Shown piece after piece: positions 1 through 8,417 of a DNA stretch of 64,000 bases; positions within the stretch are counted from its first letter, which is position 1; each line of letters begins with the position of its first letter. Position numbers and translations under genes: made by a program. Origin of the DNA: an uncultured Shimia sp. (lineage in GTDB: Bacteria > Pseudomonadota > Alphaproteobacteria > Rhodobacterales > Rhodobacteraceae); the NCBI GenBank assembly GCA_937897325.1, contig CALCOY010000097.1, forward strand, positions 1 to 64,000, read 5' to 3'. Below the pieces are notes generated by a model. It saw nothing but the letters and a program-made list of their open reading frames with translations, searched no databases and was not told the origin of the DNA.

Positions 1-736
1 GCCGCACGCAAAGTCTGACACCAGATGCAACGCGAAAGCTGCGATGGGGCTGGGTGTACGGTTGCGCGATCGATGAAAGATTTGAGCCTGGAGGGCGTCA
101 TTCGGTGCAAGAAGCCGAAGACGACAATTCCAGACCAGTTGCACACATGCCCGCCGGACAAGGTGAGCCGCCAGTTCAAGGCACCGGCACCGAACATCCT
201 TTTGGGCAGCGATTTCACCTACGTGGCGACCTGGCAGGGATTTGTGTGAGCCGCCTTAGTCAGTGGCGATTTCGCGCGACGTATCGTTGGCTGGCGGGTC
301 AACCGAACGGATCATGCCGGGTTTTTTGGGATGGAGTTGAGCAAGCTGTTCATAAACGCCAACCGGGTGCTGGTTTGGTGCATCATTCGGATCGCTGTTC
401 GCAATACTCATCTACTCGCTACACCAATGATCGGCCGAAGCCGAGATCGAACCGTCTGTCGGCAGCCCATGGGATTGGTATGACAACGCCCTGGTTGAGA
501 CAATCAACAGCCTTTTCAAGGCCGAAGTCATTCATCGGCCCATGGCGGAGCTTTGATGCCATCGACCACGCCAGCCTTAAACGGGTGCATTGGTTCAACC
601 GGTGCCGTCTGTTGGAACCCATCGGAAACATATCCCACCAGCAGAGGCCGAGGCCAATCTCTACACTGCTCCCAAAAGATCAGACATGGTCGCTTAGCCA
701 AGAAAAATCAGCCTCCGACAAAACAGGCGGGGTTCA
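1..736 (+). mobile_element. Decayed IS3-family insertion sequence, left part outside window
   Basis: This stretch encodes pieces of an IS3-type OrfB transposase and ends in a sequence at about 708-736 that looks like the right terminal repeat of an IS3-group element (a GCCTCCG...GGTTCA-like end). The left end lies before the window. Assignment of the right end is from memory of related elements and is an inference; the transposase remnants are seen directly. The element is immobile because its only transposase is broken by frameshifts. Confidence 0.6.
25..697 (+). pseudogene. IS3-family transposase (OrfB, DDE type) remnant
   Basis: The protein can only be followed by switching reading frame. 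Frame 1 (25-249) carries the SDFTYVATW block with the first catalytic Asp. Frame 3 then carries the GLVHHSDR block with the second Asp and the WFNRCRLLEPIG block near the C-terminus. The block with the catalytic Glu (VETINSLFKAEVIH) and the natural C-terminus (PPAEAEANLY, stop at 695-697) are in frame 2. The three catalytic acids therefore sit in three frames, so no active enzyme can be made. The 5' end is outside the window. Confidence 0.8.
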
Positions 737-951
737 AATCGCATTGGCGTATGGGCTTCTAAGGTGGGCGATACAAGGCCAGGTAAGGTATGGAGTTCCT
801 GACTTGGCCCGTCCGTCGGAAAAGTATATTTGGTCCCTCATTTACAGGAACTTCACGCGCAAATTATGGCGTTTGTGACTGATCTGAATACATTTTTACT
901 TCGACTTTCGAATTTTACTACACATCAATTTAGCTCTCTCGGGAGATCAAA

Positions 952-2007
952 ATGCATTTTCGAACTTTTGCGTGGCGGTTTATCGCCACAATATCCTTTC
1001 TTGTCATTCTTGCCACTTCTGCCGACGCGCATGAAGCTTGGCTTCTGACACCATCTGAAATCGAAGAATTGTCGGTCGCGCCGATTCCGCCACTGTTTAG
1101 GAGCCGGCTTTTTCTGGGCATCGCCGCCACAATGGGATTTGCCGTGAGCCTTTTTGCCCTGCGCCTTGAGGCGAGTATCACCCAACTTGAAGACCGTCTT
1201 ATTGCACCGTTTTCAAGGGGGTTTGCCGATGTCGCGCCACTTTTCCTCCGCTTAGGCCTTGCGTCGATGCTTCTTCTGGCGGCGTTTGGCGGTTTGCCAC
1301 GACACGGCACATCCATGTGGACCACGCCAACCTTTCTGGTGCCCGACATGCAACTGGTCGGAATTGCCTTGGCCGGTGCGCTTACTCTGGTGCAATTGAT
1401 CGTCGGGTTTCTTCTGCTCCTTGGTCTTCTGACACGTATCTGTGGGGCGGCATTGGTGGGATTTTCCATGCTCGGCCTGGCTGTGTTCGGAAGTGCGTTT
1501 GGGTCTTACGGCCTGCATTTTGCAGGCCCGGGCCTGATTGTGATCGCTTTGGGTGGTGGTCGGTTTTCGCTCGACCAGGCGTTTCATTCAGATCTTGGGC
1601 AAAAGGTTGCCTTCAGGAGCCGGAAGTTCCTTTGGCGCGGGGCGCAGATCCTGATCGGCATCGGCTTCGTTTATCTCGGCATTGCCTACAAGCTGCTGCA
1701 GCCGACCTTGCTTATCGCGATCCTTGAGCATGGAGAAATGCCGACATTCGGATTGCCGATGCCGGTTGTTGCACTTGTCATGACGGGTGTCGAAATTCTC
1801 TGTGGTGCCCTCTTGGTTTTGGGGCGTCTGGTGCGACCTGTCGCTCTGGCGATACTGGGGGCGATCACGTTTCTTGCGGTGGTGTTGGGGGAAACGCCCC
1901 TTTTCCACGCCAATCTCTATGGCGCACTGCTGGCAATGTTGCTTATCGGTCGGCATTTGCCTTTGCCGTTCGGCTCTGTGCAATTTCGCCGGGTGAGGGT
2001 CGCCTGA
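952..2007 (+). CDS. DoxX-like integral membrane protein with signal peptide
   Basis: The 351-residue protein starts with a cleavable-looking signal peptide (residues 1-26, ending ATSADA), followed by about eight hydrophobic segments. The C-terminal half (about 220-340) has the spacing of small four-helix DoxX-type membrane domains, with short helices and a Gly-rich pattern. The start is the ATG at 952, preceded by CGGGAGATCAAA, which can serve as ribosome binding site. The stop TGA overlaps the ATG of the next gene by one base, so the two are probably translated together. The DoxX assignment rests on helix pattern only; the true role is unknown, though membrane redox or metal handling would fit. 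It lies next to an IS3 remnant. Confidence 0.6.
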   Translation: MHFRTFAWRFIATISFLVILATSADAHEAWLLTPSEIEELSVAPIPPLFRSRLFLGIAATMGFAVSLFALRLEASITQLEDRLIAPFSRGFADVAPLFLRLGLASMLLLAAFGGLPRHGTSMWTTPTFLVPDMQLVGIALAGALTLVQLIVGFLLLLGLLTRICGAALVGFSMLGLAVFGSAFGSYGLHFAGPGLIVIALGGGRFSLDQAFHSDLGQKVAFRSRKFLWRGAQILIGIGFVYLGIAYKLLQPTLLIAILEHGEMPTFGLPMPVVALVMTGVEILCGALLVLGRLVRPVALAILGAITFLAVVLGETPLFHANLYGALLAMLLIGRHLPLPFGSVQFRRVRVA

Positions 2008-2468
2008 TGTTGAGACGGTTCTATATGAAGGCTGCCTTCGCGCCTTGTATTCTCGCCATTTTGTTGGGAAGCGTGGTTTTCGCCGCTCCGATCGTGAATG
2101 GAAACGGGAGACCGCCGCGCGCGGTCTTTCTTGTCCTGCCGGACGACATTGAGCCGCCAAAGGTCAGCCTTCAGGTCGAGCCTTTTGCGCAGGGAAAATA
2201 CAGGGTTCAGATTGACACCACCGAGTTTCAATTCACCGACATCTGTGTGGCGCAGGCACAAGCCGCGCCAATCGGGCATGCGCATGTGCATGTAAACGGA
2301 GCGAAGGTCGCGTCAGCCTACCAGCCTGTGGTCCTAATAGGTCCATTGGCCCCCGGAGAGCACGTGATTGATGTGGTGCTGCGCGGGCAGGATCATCGCG
2401 CGATATTGGGGCGCACCGGCCTTGTCCAAGGCACTGTCGAAGTCTTTGTTCCGCAACAGCCCGTCTAA
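2007..2468 (+). CDS. Secreted/periplasmic protein of unknown function
   Basis: The predicted protein has 153 residues. An internal ATG at 2025 (MKAAFAPC) would give a more typical signal peptide (cleavage near VFAA); the outer ATG at 2007 overlaps the upstream stop. The mature part is a predicted beta-rich domain with a short His-containing stretch (GHAHVHVNG) followed by a segment rich in Gly-Pro and beta strands. This resembles periplasmic domains with a GHAH-VNG signature that I recall from metal-related envelope loci, but I cannot confirm that family. Its coupling to the DoxX-like gene suggests that they act together at the outer face of the inner membrane. Confidence 0.6.
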   Translation: MLRRFYMKAAFAPCILAILLGSVVFAAPIVNGNGRPPRAVFLVLPDDIEPPKVSLQVEPFAQGKYRVQIDTTEFQFTDICVAQAQAAPIGHAHVHVNGAKVASAYQPVVLIGPLAPGEHVIDVVLRGQDHRAILGRTGLVQGTVEVFVPQQPV

Positions 2469-2779
2469 GAGGGATCTCGTCTACTGCATGGCTCGATCCA
2501 TCGGCCCTTTTTGACGGGTCTGGATCGCGCTAACCTGAAGTACGACTCTCATTATAAACCAATGGGTTATCTAATGGGAGGCCAGCGCATAGGCGCCCTG
2601 TATTCGAAACTCTCACTTCAGGAACGGCACAAGGCCACCTGATGGGTGGTCCCCATGGCTTGCACGTTAAGGAGGCACGGCACCGGTGCGCCAAACGCAT
2701 AACAGTCGAACGCTTTTCGTCCATCCGTCTTTCATCTCGGCCGGAGGCCGTGGGCCCGGCAATCGTCAGGTCAGACGTG
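2469..2779. other. Intergenic region without convincing gene
   Basis: This is 311 bases between a rightward and a leftward gene. An imperfect inverted repeat near 2488-2527 (GATCCA ... TGGATC with CCC/GGG inside) could be a weak bidirectional terminator. An open frame on the minus strand covers much of the rest, but it has no family resemblance, no good ribosome binding site, and it runs into the end of the next gene. I see nothing else that can be supported. Confidence 0.4.
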
Positions 2780-3700
2780 CTAGAGCTTGGAATTTTTGCC
2801 GTACATAACGACGACATTGTTCATCCGTGCCTCCATACCCAAGAAGGAGAGGAACAGACCTTGACGTGTCTCAGTTGACAATTCTTCGCCTGCCACCGAT
2901 GTTTCTAGGCTGGGTTGGATTGCCGTCCATTCCTCTACAACGAATTGCAAGCCATCCGCGATCTGCTGGGTAGGAGGAGGGCGCACCCCCACGCTTTCGA
3001 GGCCATTGCGCAGTGCGAACAAGGTATCTTCAAAGAGCTGGATGGTCGACGAAAGCTCTGCCTTGGCTGTATCGACGTTGACCCCCGAGGCGATCAGGCA
3101 GACATCTTTCGACATCTGCGCTGCCAATGTGCGCTGGCGCCCGGCCAGATCGATGAGCAGCGCGTCTGCGTGCAAAAGAGCGACCGGATCAGCGTATTGA
3201 CCGGCGATCTCACTCACCAGAACGCCTGCAGTGTTCAGCAACGGTTCGCTTTGGTCCGCAAGCATGGCGATTTTCGCTGGGTCGTTTGCGGACAATTCCG
3301 TCTCGACAGCCTGGTCCAGCAAGGGACCCCAAGCGGTGTTCAGGCTGTCGATAGCCTGAAGTGTTTGCGCACGCGTCTCTTTGCCCAAGATGCCGAAACC
3401 ACGATTCCCGTTCGAGAGTGCATCGCGGATCCGACCGAACTGATCAGCAGAGATTTTCAGAACCGCGTTGCTTTCGGCGACTGCAATGCCCGCATCCAGA
3501 TTGCAGGCGGAGGCGATGATACGCTGGCTCAGCGTGCTGAGCTGACCCGCTAGGTTGATACGTTCGCTTCCGCCAACATCCTGCCGGATGTTCTGCGCCT
3601 GAACGGTGTGTGTCAGCAAAAGCCCCAGTGTTGCAGCGAGGATCAGCCGGACTGCGCCCGTCAGGCCCATCCGCGCACGGGCATCAAACTCATGAAACAT
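2780..3700 (-). CDS. Secreted protein with two PilJ/NarX-type sensor repeats
   Basis: The 306-residue protein has a signal peptide (cleavage near THTVQA, about residue 35). It carries two copies of the four-helix motif known from the periplasmic N-terminal domain of PilJ and NarX-type transducers: one around 45-66 (RINLAGQLSTLSQRIIASAC) and one around 185-205 (LIDLAGRQRTLAAQMSKDVC), each with the Arg/Leu-Ala-Gly pattern and a Cys. There is no second membrane segment and no cytoplasmic signalling domain, so it is a free periplasmic protein rather than a receptor. It is 95 bases downstream of the phosphate-binding/OmpA gene on the same strand and may share its transcript. Function unknown; ligand binding in the periplasm is an inference. 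Confidence 0.75.
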   Translation of the reverse strand: MFHEFDARARMGLTGAVRLILAATLGLLLTHTVQAQNIRQDVGGSERINLAGQLSTLSQRIIASACNLDAGIAVAESNAVLKISADQFGRIRDALSNGNRGFGILGKETRAQTLQAIDSLNTAWGPLLDQAVETELSANDPAKIAMLADQSEPLLNTAGVLVSEIAGQYADPVALLHADALLIDLAGRQRTLAAQMSKDVCLIASGVNVDTAKAELSSTIQLFEDTLFALRNGLESVGVRPPPTQQIADGLQFVVEEWTAIQPSLETSVAGEELSTETRQGLFLSFLGMEARMNNVVVMYGKNSKL

Positions 3701-3794
3701 ACGATATCCTCAATTCCGCTTGACCGCGGATGCACTGCAAGACAAAGATGGGTGGCCCTCACGAGCCACCGCTTTTCTTGATCTTGGGGTCAGA

Positions 3795-5375
3795 TCAGGT
3801 GGGCGATTTGATCCACACTTCCGTCCGGCGGTTGATCCGACGCCCCTGATCGCTGGCGTTGCAACCTGATGGCGCAACTTCACCATAGCCGATCGACGAC
3901 ATCGTCAAATCTGCGAGGCGATTGCGAGCAAAGGATCTTACATTGCCCATGACTTCGGCTGCACGCCGTTCTGCAAGGGTCTGGTTGTATTCGAATCCAC
4001 CTACGCTGTCCGTGAAACCGACGAATAGCACCTCGGATCCGGCGGGCTGTGTTTCGAGATACTCGACCAGCCGGGCCTTGTCGATTTGCCCGCGTTCGTC
4101 AAGCAATGCCGAGCCGGTCTGGAATCGGAATGTCGTCGACAGTCGATCGTATTCGACCATCTTTTCCAGCATCTGGCGCATGACTGCTTTCTCGAGCGGC
4201 GTGCCTTCGGCATTCTGCATGGCAATTGCCCGCACATCGCTGTTCGACTGTTCGCGTCGATCCACATTAAAGCCGATGAAACCAGCTTTGCTGATAACAC
4301 CGTCGGCTCCCGCAGAGCTGGCCCAATTTACGAAATTACGGACTTCCGGGGTTATCGTGTCACCGCGTGTATAGAGATACAGGCGCCGCTGCAGCGCATA
4401 TTCTTCCGTTTTGGCCGAGAATGCGTCGGGCACCATGGTGATGCCGCACTGGTTGATAATGTTGACCGTCCTAGCGCCTCGCTGGAAGGCATATCCGACC
4501 ACACCGATGGCACCATCGTTTTGGTTGACAAACTGCGCCACGGAGTTGCTGTCCGCGACAATTTCGGCCTTTTGGGTCAACGCAACGTCAGCACTTCCAA
4601 AGAAGCTGCTTTCAAACGCATCTCTGCGGTTCTCGCCTACATCGCGGATCACGACCTGAACCGGCAGATCAGGTCCGCCAAGCTGTGACCAGTTCGTGAT
4701 CGCACCGCTGTAAATGCCAAACAACTGCCGGACATTCAGCGTTGTAATCGGATTGTCTGGGTTGGTGATGACAACAAGGCTGTCTACGGCGACAATGTGC
4801 TCTTGGGCGGGCGAGTACATATCGCCCGCACCGGTGGCGCCAAAAGCCTGGGCTTCTTGCGGGACGATCCGGCGCGACGTGATCGCGATGTCGGATGTCT
4901 TGTCCAACAGGTCTCCAAGGCCTTCCGTGGCGCTGGTGCCAGTCACCTGGAAAGAGGCAAGCTCTTCACCAAAACCCTCGTCATTCACAAGATTGGCTAC
5001 CAACTGATTGCCGAGCCCGGTGTTTCGAAGTGTGGCGGCAGCGTTTTTTGCACCTGCGTAGCCTTCCAGCAGGATGGGCATGAGACCCGAGCCAATCTCT
5101 TCCGATCCCGACATGGCGATATCGACATCTTCCTGGCTAAGATCAGGGCAAGCTTCGCCTGAACAACTGACCCGGTTTGCCGCAAGTCGCAGCTGTCCGA
5201 GCGCGGTACGAAGAATGTAGGTGTTGTCTTCGAAAGCGATTAGATCGCCCGTCATATTCACCGTGCCATCGCTGGACTTAAGCGTCACTTGTTGGGCCTG
5301 CGCGCTGCTTGCAATCGCCAAGAAGCCAGCGATTGTCATCATTCCCAGCACTCGGGTTTTGCTCGGTCTTTTCAC
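3795..5375 (-). CDS. Phosphate-type substrate-binding domain fused to an OmpA domain
   Basis: The 526-residue protein has a signal peptide (MKRPSKTRVLGMMTIAGF..., cleavage near SSAQA, residue 27). A short beta domain follows (about 30-85, with a Cys pair in RVSCSGEACP). Next comes a PstS-type periplasmic binding fold (about 95-370; motifs DIAITSRRI and the stretch around ITNWSQLGGPDLPV typical of phosphate-binding proteins). The C-terminus (about 400-525) is an OmpA/MotB peptidoglycan-binding domain, including NQTLAERRAAEVM and a final RRTEVWI. The fusion would anchor a phosphate-like binding module to the cell wall. No pst transporter genes are nearby, so a role in sensing or holding the ligand is possible. 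The domain calls are strong, the physiological role is not. Confidence 0.85.
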   Translation of the reverse strand: MKRPSKTRVLGMMTIAGFLAIASSAQAQQVTLKSSDGTVNMTGDLIAFEDNTYILRTALGQLRLAANRVSCSGEACPDLSQEDVDIAMSGSEEIGSGLMPILLEGYAGAKNAAATLRNTGLGNQLVANLVNDEGFGEELASFQVTGTSATEGLGDLLDKTSDIAITSRRIVPQEAQAFGATGAGDMYSPAQEHIVAVDSLVVITNPDNPITTLNVRQLFGIYSGAITNWSQLGGPDLPVQVVIRDVGENRRDAFESSFFGSADVALTQKAEIVADSNSVAQFVNQNDGAIGVVGYAFQRGARTVNIINQCGITMVPDAFSAKTEEYALQRRLYLYTRGDTITPEVRNFVNWASSAGADGVISKAGFIGFNVDRREQSNSDVRAIAMQNAEGTPLEKAVMRQMLEKMVEYDRLSTTFRFQTGSALLDERGQIDKARLVEYLETQPAGSEVLFVGFTDSVGGFEYNQTLAERRAAEVMGNVRSFARNRLADLTMSSIGYGEVAPSGCNASDQGRRINRRTEVWIKSPT

Positions 5376-5798
5376 TGTATCTCTCCAATGCCCTGCCGGG
5401 GCGTTGCTGGATTGGTGCCCTGATTCCGTTTAAGCGACTGCTGTGGGTTTTGGGCTGTTTGTCTCAAACATGCACTAAATACTCAAATGTGGGGAAATTT
5501 GGGCCAGATTGTTTCGATCTAGCGGCATAATTTTCCCGCACGGGTCGCATTCGTCACATCTAAGGTGGCAAAGCCGATATTGCCGACCGCATTTTCCTGG
5601 AGGCAAAGACCGGTTTTTCCCTCATAAAAGATACTGTATGGACTGCTCTTTCGACCAGACCGTTGGCCTTAGGAGGAGAGCGGATTCCGGCCCAGGGCAA
5701 CTCTGCTGACGACGATCACCGATATGATTGGTCGCTGCCAACCAGCATTTACACGAAATGAGTCGCCGCGTCTCCGAGGGTCGCAGGGACAAACACAT
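5376..5798. other. Intergenic region, no gene found
   Basis: This is 423 bases between two leftward genes. The right part forms the 3' flank of the ferric-reductase-like gene and the left part must contain the promoter of the phosphate-binding/OmpA gene; an AT-richer stretch lies around 5470-5530. I found no open frame with a family resemblance, no RNA gene and no clear terminator. Confidence 0.4.
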
Positions 5799-6407
5799 TC
5801 ACCTGAGCGTCGCGCGCTTTGCCCAGACACGCAAATCGGCCAGCACCTTCAGTGTGATGGCGATCAGTAGCATGCATATGGTCACTTTCGAAATTGCCTC
5901 CATGGTCCCTTCGATTAGCAAAGCGTGGACCACGGTGCCCAGAACGATCACCAAGGCGAGCACCGAATGACCCAAGCGCCATGTACGCCAACGCAGTCGC
6001 AATCGCCGACGAAACGCAGCCAGAAACGCTGTGAGAAAAATCGCCCACATGGCAATCACACCCCAGGCGGAAAAAGGAGTCGGTGACACGAAAAGCAGTG
6101 CATCGACCACGTCAGGGGGACTTGTGATCCAAAGCCCCAAAACATGTGCCACCACAGCGGCGACCAAGATGCCCCCGATCATCCGATGAATGCGCCGCCC
6201 GCGCAGCGCTGGCAGGCCGGGCAGATAGCCTGCTGCCAACAATGGCTGCAGGATCATAAGCGCCATGGCGATTATGCCCGCAAAGCCCGATGCGATGTAG
6301 ATGGGATTGCGCCAGGCCAGCTGCGGGCTCATCGCCGCCAGCCCAACTGGAATGGCAATCGCGGTCAGCAGGGCAACCCAGATCAGAATCTGGCGGGCTA
6401 GCCTCAT
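5799..6407 (-). CDS. Ferric-reductase-like transmembrane protein (cytochrome b type)
   Basis: The 202-residue protein has six hydrophobic segments and the pattern of ferric reductase-like transmembrane domains. Paired His residues in helices could bind heme (RIHRMIGG near residue 76, VVAHVLGLW near 87, RLGHSVLA near 146, TVVHALLIEG near 159). It has no FAD or NAD domain, so it would be only the membrane heme part, like YedZ/MsrQ-type proteins. It is 15 bases downstream of the gene for the Tat-exported protein on the same strand. That arrangement suggests that electrons are passed across the membrane to, or used together with, the exported partner; this is an inference. Confidence 0.75.
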   Translation of the reverse strand: MRLARQILIWVALLTAIAIPVGLAAMSPQLAWRNPIYIASGFAGIIAMALMILQPLLAAGYLPGLPALRGRRIHRMIGGILVAAVVAHVLGLWITSPPDVVDALLFVSPTPFSAWGVIAMWAIFLTAFLAAFRRRLRLRWRTWRLGHSVLALVIVLGTVVHALLIEGTMEAISKVTICMLLIAITLKVLADLRVWAKRATLR

Positions 6408-6422
6408 CGCTGCGTGCCTTGC

Positions 6423-6911
6423 CTAGACCGGCTGTAGAACGAAGTGTGCCTCAAGAGTTTTGTCGGCAGCGCTTGGCATGACGGGGCGCAAGAACACCGT
6501 TTCAAACTCATCATCATCATAGGCCAGATGACCATGCGGTTGACCGAAGGCTGGAACGATTTGCGGCATCTCAAGCCGGAAGGTACCATCGGCACCGGTT
6601 AATGTGGCCCCATGGCTTTGTGGATCACGTTCGTGGCCTTCTGTTGTGTGGGCCCAGATTTGGACGCGTTGCCCGCCGAGGGGGGCGCCATCTCCGGCGC
6701 GGCGCACGGTGCCTGTCATCCAGAACCCTCCGCCGCCGATCCGATCGACTATGGGCGCACCCGGGCGATAGTTGTTGGATCCTCCCCGCATTGATGGTGT
6801 CGGCGCCAATACTTGTGCACGGGCGGGCGCGACAAGACCGTGAACACCCGCTGCGAGAATGGCGCCGCCCGTAGCCAGAAGCGTTCGACGGTTGAGTAAC
6901 TCGATCGGCAT
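6423..6911 (-). CDS. Tat-exported protein with intradiol dioxygenase-like fold
   Basis: The 162-residue protein begins with a twin-arginine signal (NRRTLLATGG, residues 7-16; cleavage near PARA, about 32). The remainder matches the beta-sandwich of intradiol ring-cleavage dioxygenases, including a GTVRRAGDGAPL-like strand, the segment RVQIWAHTTEG, and a late HGHLAYDDDEFET region. His residues that could bind iron are present (HTTEG, HGH), but it is shorter than catechol dioxygenases and I cannot see all four classic Tyr/Tyr/His/His ligands, so enzymatic activity is uncertain. The start is the ATG at 6911-6909 with a good AGGAGA box (6924-6919) just upstream. An 18-bp tandem duplication lies immediately before that box. 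Confidence 0.7.
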   Translation of the reverse strand: MPIELLNRRTLLATGGAILAAGVHGLVAPARAQVLAPTPSMRGGSNNYRPGAPIVDRIGGGGFWMTGTVRRAGDGAPLGGQRVQIWAHTTEGHERDPQSHGATLTGADGTFRLEMPQIVPAFGQPHGHLAYDDDEFETVFLRPVMPSAADKTLEAHFVLQPV

Positions 6912-6923
6912 TTTGATGTCTCC

Positions 6924-6959
6924 TTTTTTGCAAGGCGCTTTTTTTTTGCAAGGCGCTTT
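6924..6959. repeat. Perfect 18-bp tandem duplication in a 5' leader
   Basis: The sequence TTTTTTGCAAGGCGCTTT occurs twice head to tail at 6924-6941 and 6942-6959 with no mismatch. It lies directly upstream of the ribosome binding site of the Tat-exported protein gene on the minus strand, where it reads as two copies of AAAGCGCCTTGCAAAAAA. A recent slippage or duplication event is the likely cause. Confidence 0.9.
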
Positions 6960-7337
6960 GGTCGCGAACCGGTCGCATTGGACAAGGCTTTGAGGAACGG
7001 TAACGCCACTGTGCTTGGTTGTGAATTAGGTCGGATCGGCCCAGGGATAAACCGTGACGCACAGTTTCGTGATGAAGTGAACGGCAGCCGATCATTGGGT
7101 TTTGCGCCCCTTTTGCCGGACAAAGCTGGCTTTGCGGTTTAAAAGGGCGCTCGCAACGATGGTATCGCGCAATGCGGGAATCTTCGTAAATGCAAAGCCC
7201 GATTTTCCGACGAAACCCGAATTCTAGTGAAAATTTAGGCAGGATTTGATCGTGCGCGGCGCATCATGCTTCTTGTCTATTGAGCGCGAGGCGGTGGCTT
7301 GCGATTATTCAGCGTGGGGATTTCTTGAGATGATGCT
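6960..7337. other. Divergent promoter region
   Basis: These 378 bases separate the leftward Tat-protein gene from the rightward pot operon and must hold both promoters. An AT-rich stretch at about 7195-7245 is a plausible promoter zone for the pot genes. I found no open frame with a family match and no structured RNA that I recognise. Confidence 0.4.
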
Positions 7338-8417
7338 GTGGCCAACCTAGCAACTGCGTTGGAAATTGTGGCAGTTGACAAGGTGTTTGGGACGGGCGCC
7401 AACGCCGCCATCGCCTTGAACAAGGTCAGCTTCAGCGTTCATGACAATGAATTCTTCACGCTTCTGGGGCCGTCCGGCTGCGGGAAAACGACCCTTTTGC
7501 GCATTATGGCTGGGTTTGAAACCGTCACGGACGGGGACGTTATGCTTTACGGAAAACGCCTGTCGGATCTCCCTCCAGATAAGCGGCCTATTAACACCGT
7601 CTTTCAGAACTATGCACTGTTTCCGCACCTGTCGGTCGCGGAAAACGTGAGTTTTGGTTTACAGATGCTCGGGCGCGGCAAGGCCGAAACGGCCAAGCGG
7701 GTCGCAGATATGCTGCGCCTTGTTCACTTAGAGGCAATGGCTGATCGGAAGCCATCGCAACTCTCTGGCGGACAGCAACAGCGGGTGGCCTTGGCGCGGG
7801 CTTTGGCCCCGGCACCAAAGGTGTTGTTGCTGGACGAGCCGTTGTCTGCGCTTGATCTCAAGCTGCGTCAGCACATGCGGATCGAGTTGAAGCAGATCCA
7901 GCAGGAAACCGGCATCACCTTCATCTTCGTGACCCACGACCAGGAAGAGGCGCTAAGCATGTCTGACCGGATTGCGGTGATGTCTGCGGGCCAGTTGCAG
8001 CAGGTCGGCAGCGCGGAAGAGATTTATGAAGCGCCAAAAAACAGGTTCGTTGCGGACTTCATCGGCGAAACAAATCTTTTTGATGCAGACGTCATCAGTA
8101 ACAATGGCAGCGGGCTTCGCGTCAGAATTGCACCGGGGATGGAGCTTGAGGCCGACGGGAACAGGCCGGACAAAAGAGAGACCTGTGTTTCGATCAGGCC
8201 CGAGCGGATCGTCATTGGAACCGATGAGACCGTGCCTTGCGTCGTCGACAAGCTGGTCTACCTCGGCACCGACACACATTACCACGTTCGGTTGGGCTGT
8301 GGGACACTGGTCGTTGTCCGTGCACAAAATGACCAAGGGACCAAAGGTCGGTTTGCACCCGGTGATGCGGCCTCTATCAGTGTCGCGCCAGGTGCTGCCA
8401 AGGTTTTGGTCGACTGA
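7338..8417 (+). CDS. potA: Polyamine (spermidine/putrescine) ABC transporter ATP-binding protein
   Basis: The 359-residue ATPase drives uptake of polyamines through the PotB/PotC channel at the inner membrane. The Walker A motif GPSGCGKT is at 44-51, the Q-loop is near 90 ([10 protein letters not shown]), the signature LSGGQQQR is at 142-149, and the Walker B VLLLDEP is at 162-168. The C-terminal TOBE domain (about 280-355) is typical of PotA-like proteins. The start is a GTG; ATG triplets just upstream are out of frame and stop after a few codons. The stop overlaps the potB start by one base, as expected of an operon. The amine oxidase gene downstream supports an amine as substrate. Confidence 0.9.
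   Translation: MANLATALEIVAVDKVFGTGANAAIALNKVSFSVHDNEFFTLLGPSGCGKTTLLRIMAGFETVTDGDVMLYGKRLSDLPPDKRPINTVFQNYALFPHLSVAENVSFGLQMLGRGKAETAKRVADMLRLVHLEAMADRKPSQLSGGQQQRVALARALAPAPKVLLLDEPLSALDLKLRQHMRIELKQIQQETGITFIFVTHDQEEALSMSDRIAVMSAGQLQQVGSAEEIYEAPKNRFVADFIGETNLFDADVISNNGSGLRVRIAPGMELEADGNRPDKRETCVSIRPERIVIGTDETVPCVVDKLVYLGTDTHYHVRLGCGTLVVVRAQNDQGTKGRFAPGDAASISVAPGAAKVLVD

Noticed and set aside
2530-2817. Open frame on the minus strand after the PilJ-type gene
   Set aside because: No family, Arg/Pro-rich translation, no ribosome binding site, and it overlaps the 3' end of a supported gene.
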